Positions 7,813 through 17,700 of a DNA stretch of 64,000 nucleotides are shown here, one piece after another. The stretch comes from Rhodovulum sulfidophilum DSM 1374 (GTDB lineage: Bacteria > Pseudomonadota > Alphaproteobacteria > Rhodobacterales > Rhodobacteraceae): assembly GCF_001633165.1 (NCBI RefSeq), contig NZ_CP015418.1, positions 3,906,001 through 3,970,000 on the forward strand, written 5' to 3'. Within the stretch, counting starts at the first letter, position 1; every line of letters starts with the position of its first letter. The translations under genes were made by a program, and so were the position numbers. The notes under the pieces are model-generated. The model had not been told where the DNA came from. It made no database searches and saw nothing but the letters and a program-made list of their open reading frames with translations.

Positions 7813-9780
7813 TCAGATTCCGCTGCGGTCGGCCATCTGGGCTTCTCGGAACCGGGCGGCCAGGCCTTGGATCAGGAACTTTATGTGACAGACCAGCGGC
7901 TCGGCCGCGAAGGTCAGCCGGAGCGCCCCGGGCCGTCCGGCCAGCGACGCGGGCGTCAGATCCGCTGGGATCGTCAGCTGGTAAATGCGGGTGCCCGAAG
8001 CGCGGTCGACCCCGATGATGGTGCGCAGTGCCGCCGCCGAGGGATCCAGCGTCAGATACTCGCCCGCGATCCTCAGTTCGGCCGCCACCGGCCCCTGCTG
8101 GAACTTGTCGACATAACGCTCGGGGAACGGCCCCGACAGCACTGCGCCACCCGCCACCGGCAGGAAGGCCCCCAGCGCCGTGCCCGAGGGCAGGAACGCC
8201 CCCGCACGGTCCAGCCGCGACGGTACGAACACACCGTCGCCGGGCGCGGTCAGGGTCAGCCCCGCGATCTCGCGGGCCGAAACGGCGACCTGATCGCTCA
8301 GCGACATCACCTGACGCGCCGCCATCGCCGCCTTGGCCGGGTGATCGCCGCGCACGCTTTCATAGGCCGCGCGGGCCCCGGCAAGGTTGGCGTCCAGAAC
8401 CTCGGCCCGGTCGCGGAGCGCGGGATTTTCCAGCGCCGCAAGCCGGGTCCCGCCGCCGATCGGCCCGCCGGGCGCCAGCGCCTGCAGGAACCCCGCGCTC
8501 TGAGTGGTCAGCTGGTAGTGTCCCTCGACATCGGCGGCGACGTCGAGCCTGAGGTGATAGGGAAGCGGTACGAAGCCCAGCGCCACCACCAGCCCGCCCG
8601 CCAGCCCAGCGCGCATCCAGCGCCGTCGCCGCCGCGCGGCGTCGTCCAGATGCACCCGCGGAATCTCGTCCTGCATCAGCGGCGCCACGAACATCGCCAC
8701 CGCGCCCCAGGCCATCACCACGATGCCGAGCCCCAGATAGCGCGGCAGCAGAGCAAAGCCGATCACGTAGAGGATCTTCAACCGGTAGAGGAAGCTGCCC
8801 ACTGAATAGGCCACGAGCCCCCAGTGCCGGGGCTCGCGCGGGCGGTTGCCCGCAAGTCCCGTGGTCATCGCCCAGAGCCTCAGATCGGCCAGCGTCGCCG
8901 AGGCCCGAGTCGCCAGGTTGCGGCGCCGCAACAGGTCGGTCATCACGTAATAGCCGTCCAGCCGGGTCAGAGGGTTGGCGTTGAACAGCACCGAGTTCAG
9001 CGTCGAGAACACGAAGACATGGCCGATCAGTACCTGCCAGTAGCTGCCAGCCACCAGATACCACAGCACGAAGGCGATCAGGCCGACGGTGACGTCGACC
9101 AGGATACCCGCCAGGCTGATCGCGATCCGGTGCCGCCGCCGGGCACTTACATCGGCCTCGGTGCAGTCCACATAGGGCATCGGATAAAGCCCGATCAGGT
9201 AGAGCCCGCCCTTGCGCAGCCGCACCCCGTAGCGGGTGGCGGTCAGCGCGTGCCCGGCCTCATGGAATATCTTCAGGACCGGCGCGACCAGCCCGAAGGT
9301 GGCGATGGCCTCCAGCGAGAACATGTTCCGGTAAGCCGAGAAGATCGCCCAGTCGGAGCGGATCCCCAGGAAAAGCGCGGCGCCAAGAAGAGCCGCCATG
9401 AAGACCAGGAAGCCCGGCCCGACCAGCGCCCGGGCCAGAGGCTGCATCCGCGGCTGCAGAGGGCCGAGGTCGATCAGCGGGAACGAGGCGAAGACCGGGT
9501 TGAACCGGCGCCGAGTCAGCCGGTCCTGGCCGCGCGCGGCACGGATCTGGCCCAGCAGCCCCGAGACGTCGCGCAGTTCCTCGCGGCCGACCCTCTTGCG
9601 GGCCTCGGCATCGCCCCGCTCGGCCGCCTGCACCCGTCGCAGCGCCAGCGCCAGCGCCCGCGGCAGGGTGAAGATTCGCCCCGAGGAGCGGTCCTGCGCC
9701 AGATAGCTCTGCCGCGCCCGCCCGTCCGAGGACAGGCGCAGGGCAAGCTGGTTCACAAGTGAAAGCCGAACCAGGTCCAT
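7813..9780 (-). CDS. M50-family (site-2-protease-like) membrane metallopeptidase with HlyD-like periplasmic tail
   Basis: 655 residues; ATG overlaps the upstream adaptor gene by 28 bp. Zinc site: HEAGH at residues 173-177, and the second M50 motif NPLTRLDGYY at 269-278 supplies the third ligand (Asp). At least seven hydrophobic segments are visible (about 120-140, 158-172, 220-242, 248-265, 330-365, 395-410). The final ~250 residues are predicted periplasmic and resemble an HlyD-type adaptor: AAYESVRGD helical hairpin region, then LTLTAPGDGVFVPSRLDRAG (lipoyl-like) and a C-terminal beta domain. The M50 plus adaptor-like architecture is seen in peptide-processing/export proteins. In this operon, which lacks an ABC ATPase, it is the best candidate for the inner-membrane component acting on the giant protein. 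Last gene of the operon. Confidence 0.8.
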   Translation of the reverse strand: MDLVRLSLVNQLALRLSSDGRARQSYLAQDRSSGRIFTLPRALALALRRVQAAERGDAEARKRVGREELRDVSGLLGQIRAARGQDRLTRRRFNPVFASFPLIDLGPLQPRMQPLARALVGPGFLVFMAALLGAALFLGIRSDWAIFSAYRNMFSLEAIATFGLVAPVLKIFHEAGHALTATRYGVRLRKGGLYLIGLYPMPYVDCTEADVSARRRHRIAISLAGILVDVTVGLIAFVLWYLVAGSYWQVLIGHVFVFSTLNSVLFNANPLTRLDGYYVMTDLLRRRNLATRASATLADLRLWAMTTGLAGNRPREPRHWGLVAYSVGSFLYRLKILYVIGFALLPRYLGLGIVVMAWGAVAMFVAPLMQDEIPRVHLDDAARRRRRWMRAGLAGGLVVALGFVPLPYHLRLDVAADVEGHYQLTTQSAGFLQALAPGGPIGGGTRLAALENPALRDRAEVLDANLAGARAAYESVRGDHPAKAAMAARQVMSLSDQVAVSAREIAGLTLTAPGDGVFVPSRLDRAGAFLPSGTALGAFLPVAGGAVLSGPFPERYVDKFQQGPVAAELRIAGEYLTLDPSAAALRTIIGVDRASGTRIYQLTIPADLTPASLAGRPGALRLTFAAEPLVCHIKFLIQGLAARFREAQMADRSGI

Positions 9781-11378
9781 GCCTTCACCTTCAGGAATTC
9801 GAGAACGTAGCGGGAATAGGCATAGGCCCGGACCGTGCGGCCGACCTCGACCTTGGCAAAGCCCGACAGGCCCACGAACAGCCGCCCCTCGCCGGGCGCG
9901 TCGATATGGGCCCAGGCGGTCAGATGCTCGGTCTCGGTCTCCATGTCCCGGGTGACGGCGACCGGGGTGGTGACGGTCAGGGGCCAGGTCCGCCCGGCCA
10001 GACCGCGGAAATAGACCTCGCCCGACTGACCCTGCGCGACCAGCGGCGCGTCGACCCGCGACACCGTCAGCGCCACGTTGAAATCGTCGTCGGGCTGGAT
10101 CGCCACGATCTCGGTCCCGGTCGGCACATGCCGCCCAGAGACGCCGCTGCCCAGTGTCGCAATCACCTGGCCCGAGACCGGCGCGGTCACCCGCAGCTGC
10201 TCGATCCGGCGGCCGAGCTGGTCGATCTGGCGGCGCAGGGCTTGCTGCTTCTGCTCGGACATCACATAGGCGCCGTAGTCGTTCTGCGACAGCGCCGCCT
10301 GGGCGTTCACCTGTTCGATGGACAGCTGCAGATCGGCTTGGGCGGCCTTCTCTTCCAGATCGGGCGCGGTGAAAACGGCGATGGGGTCGCCCTTCTCGAC
10401 ATGGTGGCCGACCTCGACCCGCATCTCGCGGATGAAGGCCTCGAAAGGCAGCGCGACCGATTGCGCGTGGCTGGCCCCGGAGAGCGCGGTCGCGGTGATC
10501 CGCAGCGGCGCCGGCAGCGCAAGCCAGACCGCCAGCGCGACCCCGATGGCGGCCATCCCGCCGCGCAGGACCTTCGCGCGGCGGCTGCGGCCACGACCGG
10601 ACGGGCGGCGGCTGGCGACCGAAACCAGATCGGCGAGCCCTGCGACATCCGCCCCGGGCGCGGGGTCCAGCAGGATCAGCGCGGTGCCCGCCTGACCGCG
10701 CGGCGGCAGGTCCAGGAGCAGCGCCCCGGCCCCCAGCATCTCGCCGATCAGCGCCGCGTCGAAGACGGCCTCGTCAAGATCGGCGGCCGCTATCCGGCGC
10801 GGGTCGGGGCGGCGGTCGGCCTCGGGGCGGTAGCTGGCGACGATCTGGCGGATCTCGTCGGCATGGGCGTCGAAGCCGCGGTCGGACGCGCTCACCCGGC
10901 CCACGCCCGCCAGCCCGTCGCTGGCGGTGCAGGGCACCACCAGCGCGGCGCTGCAGATCCCGGCCTCGACGCAGGCATCAGCCACCGTGGCAGCGACGCC
11001 ATCTGCCTTGAGTTTCGTACCCTCGCCCAACCGCGACAGCGCGATCGGCAGGGCAAGCTGCTTGCCGGGCGCCGCGTCGCCCTCGACGGCGGCGGGCGCG
11101 AAGGCCGCACTGAGCCCGCGCAGCTCTTCCAGCAGCGCGGGCAGTTCGGTGACGGGTGGCACCCGGTCGAAAAGCCAGACGGCATGGCCTGCTGCCGTGC
11201 CCGCGCGCATCACGGGGACCAAGGCGAGCAGCCGGTCACCAAGCCGCCGGATCACCGGCTTCTCACCTTTCAGCGTTTCAAGCGTCTCCTGCGCGATGTC
11301 CTCGGGCAGGGCCCCGAACAGTGTGCGGAGCTCGCCCGAGCCCCCGAGCCAGAGGATGGCCCGCGGCGATCCGAACAT
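9753..11378 (-). CDS. HlyD-family adaptor with large cytoplasmic N-terminal (GAF-like) domain
   Basis: 541 residues. Residues 1-270 are soluble and predicted cytoplasmic, with alternating helix and strand reminiscent of a GAF-type sensor (around VADACVEAGICSAALVVPC). One transmembrane segment lies at 272-292 (GGMAAIGVALAVWLALPAPL). The periplasmic part 293-541 is HlyD-like: LPFEAFIREMRVEVGHHVEK followed by GDPIAVF (first lipoyl half), a Gln/Ala-rich hairpin (QALRRQIDQLGRRIEQLRV), and TAPVSGQVIATL (second lipoyl half). Canonical HlyD proteins have only a short cytoplasmic tail, so the extra domain is unusual. Follows the DUF3467 gene by 7 bp and overlaps the M50 gene, so the two are likely partners. 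Confidence 0.8.
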   Translation of the reverse strand: MFGSPRAILWLGGSGELRTLFGALPEDIAQETLETLKGEKPVIRRLGDRLLALVPVMRAGTAAGHAVWLFDRVPPVTELPALLEELRGLSAAFAPAAVEGDAAPGKQLALPIALSRLGEGTKLKADGVAATVADACVEAGICSAALVVPCTASDGLAGVGRVSASDRGFDAHADEIRQIVASYRPEADRRPDPRRIAAADLDEAVFDAALIGEMLGAGALLLDLPPRGQAGTALILLDPAPGADVAGLADLVSVASRRPSGRGRSRRAKVLRGGMAAIGVALAVWLALPAPLRITATALSGASHAQSVALPFEAFIREMRVEVGHHVEKGDPIAVFTAPDLEEKAAQADLQLSIEQVNAQAALSQNDYGAYVMSEQKQQALRRQIDQLGRRIEQLRVTAPVSGQVIATLGSGVSGRHVPTGTEIVAIQPDDDFNVALTVSRVDAPLVAQGQSGEVYFRGLAGRTWPLTVTTPVAVTRDMETETEHLTAWAHIDAPGEGRLFVGLSGFAKVEVGRTVRAYAYSRYVLEFLKVKAWTWFGFHL

Positions 11379-11385
11379 CTCCGGC

Positions 11386-11685
11386 TCAGGCCTCGATCTT
11401 GCCGAACTGTTCCTCGTAGGCCTTGATCGACTGGGTCAGGATCACCGCCAGCCGCTTGGCCGCATAGGGGCTCATCACGATGCGGTTGGCCAGCTTCACC
11501 TCGATTTCCTTCTTCTCGTCCATGGTCCCGCGCCAGTGCTGGTGGGTGCCGAATAGCAGGAAGAATTCCTCGCGGTTGGCGGTCGCCGTGCCGATATTGG
11601 CGTAGTGGCTGACCATCTCGCTGTCGTCCCACGAAATCTTGACGCCGTTGATGGTGCCGGTGGCCTTGGCGGGTTTGTCGGTCAT
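11386..11685 (-). CDS. DUF3467 family small cytoplasmic protein
   Basis: 99 residues from ATG at 11683-11685, chosen because AAGGA sits 6 nt upstream. An ATG at 11704-11706 forming an ATGA overlap with the giant gene is the alternative (106 residues). Matches DUF3467: HYANIGTATANREEFFLLFG followed by RIVMSPYAAKRLAVIL and a C-terminal YEEQFGKIEA. The family is small, soluble and of unknown function; members are found beside export or envelope genes in several phyla. Placement between the giant protein and the adaptor/M50 pair suggests it helps targeting or acts as a regulator of export, by inference. Confidence 0.78.
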   Translation of the reverse strand: MTDKPAKATGTINGVKISWDDSEMVSHYANIGTATANREEFFLLFGTHQHWRGTMDEKKEIEVKLANRIVMSPYAAKRLAVILTQSIKAYEEQFGKIEA

Positions 11686-11702
11686 GTTCTGTCCTTGTCT
11701 TG

Positions 11703-14700
11703 TCATGCAGCAATCGCCGAGCCAGTGGCGGCATCTTCAGCCTGCACCTCGCTCAGCAGGAAGGAGATCATCTTCTTGATCACCAGTTCGAGTTCGGGCG
11801 CATCCAGATCCCAGATGTCCCCGAAATTCTCGGCGATGGCGGCTTCCAGCGCCTGCGCCAGCACCGCCTGATCGGCGCCCAGCGTCACCAAGGTCGCAAG
11901 CGTGCCGACCACTTCGTCGGTTTCCAGGAAGTCCAGCAGCCGACCCGCGAAGAACGAGGTGTCGATGCCTGCGCCCTCCGAGATGAATTCGCCGCCCGCC
12001 AGCAGGCCGCGGTCCTCGTTCGCGACGTCCATTTCCTCAAGGACCAGGTCCAGCGGGCTGCCGATCGAGTCGTCCTGCTGGGCGCGGGAGACCACGTCGA
12101 TGGCGCCGGGCCCGGCGAAGTTCGATTTCCACAGGGTGCGGAAGGCGGTGTCGCCCTCGAAGCCGAGGCTGCTCCAGCGGCCGTGGTATTCGCCCGCATA
12201 GCCGTCCGAGAAGATCACGTCTTCCTCGGTATCGCCGTAGAACAGGTCCGGGCCGAGGTTGCCGATCATCACGTCGCTGCCCGCCTCGCCGTAGATAGTG
12301 TCGTAGCCCCCGGTCCTGTAGGCGAAGTTGGTATCCAGCAGGATCACCTCGAACAGTGTACCGTCGGCCATCTCGGTATAGGACCGCTGGTAGATGATCG
12401 TGTCGCCGATCAGGAAGTCCTGACCGTCGCCGCCATGGATCTCGTCGTCGCCGAAGCCGCCGATGATGAAATCGTTGCCGTCCACGCCGCTCAGGTGATC
12501 GTCGAAGCCCAGATCCGGGCGGACCCCGATCATGTAGTCGACCCGGTCGACCGCCGACTGCCCGGCCATCGCCGCAGACGCATCGGTGAAGGTGATCTCG
12601 ACGAGATCGCCGATGATGATGTCGTCGTCGCTGCCGCCGATCACCGTGTCAGCCCCGGCCTGGCCGAAGAAGATCGAGTCGCCCGACTGGTTCGAGGCGC
12701 TGATGATGTCGTCGCCGCCCAGTTCGATATTGGTCAGCACCAGCGTCTGCACGTCGGTCCTATTGATGAAGGTGACGGTGCCGTCATCGCCCAGCGCGAC
12801 GTCCTCGCCCTCGCCGACCTCGATCCGGTCGTTGCCCTGGCTGCCCATGACGATATCCGCGCCGGCGCCGGTGTAGATCACGTCGTCGCCGCCGAAATCG
12901 AGAACCGCCGCGGTCAGCGAGCCGGTCCCGGTCATGTGGGACGAGACGTATTCGCCGTTATCGCCCAGCACCGCATCCTCGCCCGCGCCGGTCGAGACGG
13001 TGTCGCCGCCCGCCCCGGCCAGGACGACATCGTCGCCCTTGCCGGTGGTGAGGACGTCGCCGCCGCCCTGGGCCACGTCCTTGGTGACCACGCGCCGCGC
13101 CACGACCTGATCGGCGCCCGCATCCAGCTCGATCCGACCCTGGTCGCCGATCACCGCGTTGTCGCCGTCGCCCGCATCGATGGTGTCGCCGCCATCGCCG
13201 CCCAGGATCGCGTCCGAGCCGGAGCCGGTCACGATCCGGTCGCCCGCACCGGTATCGGTATCGGTGGTCTCCATCGTGCCGATCTCGGTCGCCGACCAGA
13301 CGATCCGGCCGCTGTCGCCGATTGCCCGGTTGTCGCCGTCGCCCAGCGCCGCAGTATCGGCATCGCCGCCGATGACCACGAAGTCGTTGCCGGTGCCCGA
13401 GGTCACCTTGTCGGCCCCGTCGCTGTCCAGATGGGCCGAGACCAGTTCGCCCTGCGAGCGGTAGTAACCGCTGTCGCCCAGCGCCCGGTTGTCGCCGTCG
13501 CCCAGCGCAATGGTGTCCGACCCGGTGCCGCCGATGACCACGTCGTTATCCTTGCCGGTGGTGATGACGTCATCGCCGCCAAGGGATTCGTCCGAGGTCT
13601 CGACCACGTTCTCGTCGACCAGCGAGATCCAGCCGTTATCGCCCAGCACGAAGTTCTCTCCATCGCCCGCGCTGACCGTGTCGCTGCCCAGACCGGCCAG
13701 GACCACGTCGTTGCCCGAGCCGGTGGTGATCTTGTCGTCGCCGCCGAGGCTGGGATCGGCCGAGGTCAACTCGATCCCGTCCTCGTCGATCTGCAGATGG
13801 CCGTTGTCGCCGATCACCGCATTGCCGCCGCTCCCGGCATCGACCGTGTCGCTTCCCACCCCGGCCAGCACCGCGTCGTTGCCCGAGCCGGTGGTAATCT
13901 TGTCGCCGCCGCCGAGGCCGGGATCGGCCGAGGTCAGCTCGATCCCGGCCTCGTCGATCTGCAGATGGCCGTTGTCGCCGATCACCGCATTGCTGCCGTT
14001 CCCGGCATCGACCGTGTCGCTTCCCACCCCGGCCAGCACCGCGTCGTTGCCCGAGCCGGTGGTGATCTTGTCATTGCCGCCGACGCTGGGATCGGCCGAG
14101 GTCAGCTCGATCCCGGCCTCGTCGATCTGCAGATGGCCGTTGTCGCCGATCACCGCATTGCTGCCGTTCCCGGCATCGACCGTGTCGCTTCCCACCCCGG
14201 CCAGCACCGCGTCGTTGCCCGATCCGGTGGTAATCTTGTCGTCGCCGCCGAGGCTGGGATCGGCCGAGGTCAGCTCGATCCCGGCCTCGTCAATCTTCAG
14301 ATGGCCGTTGTCGCCAATCACCGCATTGCTGCCGTTCCCGGCATCGACCGTGTCGCTTCCCACCCCGGCCAGCACCGCGTCGTTGCCCGATCCGGTGGTA
14401 ATCTTGTCATTGCCGCCGAGGCTGGGATCGGTTGAGGTCAGCTCGATCCCGGCCTCGTCAATCTGCAGATGGCCGTTGTCGCCGATCACCGCATTGCCGC
14501 CGTTCCCGGCATCGACCGTGTCGTTGCCGGACCCGGCCAGCACCGCGTCGTTGCCCGATCCGGTGGTAATCTTGTCATTGCCGCCGAGGCTGGGATCGGT
14601 TGAGGTCAGCTCGATCCCGGCCTCGTCAATCTGCAGATGGCCGTTGTCGCCGATCACCGCATTGCCGCCGTTCCCGGCATCGACCGTGTCGTTGCCGGAC

Positions 14701-17700
14701 CCGGCCAGGATCGCGTCATCGCCGGACCCGGTGGTGATGGAATCGTCGCCGCCATAATTCGGATTGGCGCTTTCCAACTCGATCTCGTCACCGATCCAGG
14801 TCGCGGTGCCGCTGTCGCCCATCGCGATATTGTCGCCGTCGCCCAGCTCAGCGGTGTCGTCGCCGCCGCCAAGCACCGCCGCATCGTCGCCCGAGCCGGT
14901 GACGACGAGGTCGTCGCCATCGGTGCGCAGATAGGCCGATTTCAGGGTCAGCGACAGGGTGTCGCCGGTGTCGTCGCGGCTAAGGGTGCCGTTGTCGCCG
15001 AGGATCGCGTTGTTGCCCACACCCGCGCGGATCTCGTCCGAACCCTCGCCGCCGACGATCACGTCGCTGCCGCTGCCGGTGTTGATCTGGTCGTCGTTCG
15101 CTGCCGCCGCAGCCGCGGCGCTGGTCAGCTCCACCCTGCGGCCGGTGTAGTCGGCATTGGCCTCGATCGTGATGGTGCCGTCGTCGCCGAGGACGTAATT
15201 CACCCCGTCGGCCAGTTCCGCCACGTCCGAGCCGCCGCCGAGGACCGCGATGGTCTCGCCGCCCGCCACGGTCACGGTGTCGTCGCCATCGTCCTCGTTC
15301 GGGGTCGAGACAACCGACGCGGCCAGTGCCGAGATCAGGTTTCGTGCCTTCAGATCCGCAGCTACGTCGTCGTCGCTGGGGTCCGAGCCCAGCGGCACAT
15401 ATGTCCTGAGCGCGTTCAGCGCGGTGGGATCGGTGGTAATCGTCCCCCCGTCGCCCAGCATCACCAGCCCGCCATCGCCTGCGGCAACGGTATCGTCGCC
15501 GAGCGAGCCGATGACGATGTCCTTCAGGTCATCGACGCTGCTGGTGCCGTCATCGTTGCCCACGGTGATGGTGTCATTGCCGTCGGCTGCGGTCGAGTCG
15601 CCCCGGATCGTGCCTTCGCTGAAGTCGATGATGCCCAGATCGCCAAGAACGATATCAGCGCCCAGCCCGGCGGTGATGACGTCGCTGCCCTCGCCGCCGA
15701 TCAGGATGTCGGTGCCGTTGCCGGCGGTCAGGATGTCGTCGCCGCCCATCTCCGAGGCCAGCGTGGTAATCTTGGTCACCGCATCGAGGATGATCGAGCC
15801 CTCCAGCACGGCGAAATCGCCGATCAGGATGTTGCTGCCCTCGGTATCGGTCAGGGTCTCGGCCTCGCCCTCGCCTGCGCCGCCCGCGATCAGGATGTCG
15901 TCGCCGGTGCCGCCGTAAAGAGCGTCCTGGCCCGCATTGCGCGAATTGACATAGGTCGATGTGATCGCCCCCGCCGCAAGATTGGGGCTGAGCTTGATCT
16001 CGGCGAAATCGCCGATCAGGATGTCTTTGCCGGTGCCGCCCTCGATGCTGTCGGCGCCGCCGCCGCCCATCATGATGTCGGACCCCTTGCCGCCCAAGAT
16101 CGTGTCCTCGCCATCGGCGGCATCGACGGACCCGAGGATCATGTTGGTGGTGAAGTTGGTGTCGACATCGAAGGTGGTCAGGTCGATGACGGTCCCGCCC
16201 GAGGTCACCAGGGTGAGGGTGCCGCCGGAGACCAGATCGTCGCCGAGACCGCCGGACAGCATGTCGTCGCCCAGCCCGCCCTGCAGGATGTCGTCGCCGT
16301 TCTGGCCATAGATCATGTCGCTGCCCGAACCGCCGGTGATGACGTCCATGCCGTCGCGCAGAGCCAGCGTGTCGATGGCGTCGTCGCCGTCGAGCCCCGA
16401 TTCCCCGGCCTGCGCGCCCCAGCCCCAAACCGTGGTCTCGTCGCCGTCCACAACGATCATGTCGCTGCCCGCGCCGCCCTCGACATAGACGCTGGAGCCG
16501 CCCGCATTGATGATGTCGTCGCCCGCGCCGGAATAGATCCGGACCTCGCCGTCATTGGTCAGGTCGATCAGGATCACGTCGTCGCCGCCGCCCGTCAGGA
16601 CGATGGCATTGCCCGAGCCGAGCGTGATGGTATCGGCCGACTTGTCGGCATTGGTCTGGGTCAGCCCGGTGTAGTTCTCCAGCAGTCCGCTGAGGGTCAG
16701 ACCGTCGTAATTCGCCTTGTCCGAGTTGGTATCGACAGTGCCGTCGGCATTCAGCCCCAGCAGGCTGAGCACCTCGGTGGCGGTGACGTCGCCGCTGGAG
16801 AAGGCTTCGATGAAGAGATCGCGCAGCCCGTAATCGTCGGACCCGATATAGACGACGTTGCCGCCGTCGATCTCGACGGTGTCGCTGCCTGCCTCGCCGA
16901 AGATGATGTAGGTGCCGGTGGCCTCGCCATCGACGGTGATGGTGTCGTCTCCATCGCCCGCGAAGACCACGTGCAGGCCCTGGTTCGGCAGGGTGATCGT
17001 GTCCTCGCCAGCCCCGGTATAGGTGATGGTGATGACGTCGTTGGTGATCCCCGACAGGTCGATCTCGTTATCGCCCGAGCCCGCGGGAATGACCAGCGCG
17101 TTGGCATCCTGATCGATCTCGCCGGTCACCTTCTTGCCGCCCTGGGTGTAGGTGACCTGGATCGGCGAGTTCGGCCCGGTGATGACCAGGGTGTCGTCGC
17201 CGTCTTCCTGGATCGCCGAGTTCGACGCGCCCGCATTCGAGCCGATGTTCAGGACCACGGTGCCAGAGCCGTCCATGTCGCCGGCGACCTCGCCCGAGAC
17301 CGGGTTGCCGCCGAAATCGACCGAGCCGTCGTCTTTGAACAGTTCGATATCCCAGCTCAGCTTGGTCAACAGAAGGTCGATGCCGACCCAGACCGACAGT
17401 TCGAACCCGAAGCTGGCCTCGCCGTAGAAGATGTAGCCGAGGGCCTCGAGGATATCGCCGTCGGAGATTTCCTCGTAGGCCGCCTCGACGATCGCGATCA
17501 TCTCGGTCAGGCGCAGCTTGCCGTCGTGGTTGGGGTCGTTGAAATACAGCGTCACCCCGGCATAGCCCGCCACCGAAAGCCCGGCAAAGGGCGAACTGAG
17601 CGAGGCGTCGAGCCCCACATAGACATCGACCAGCTCGGTCGACAGGAAGATCCCGTCCAGCAGCCGTTCCGGGTCCAGCGTGTTGACGAAGTTGACGATG

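Noticed and set aside
13715..14757. CRISPR-like regular repeats
   Set aside because: Period of 168 bp, in frame with a coding sequence and with no spacers; these are protein repeats.
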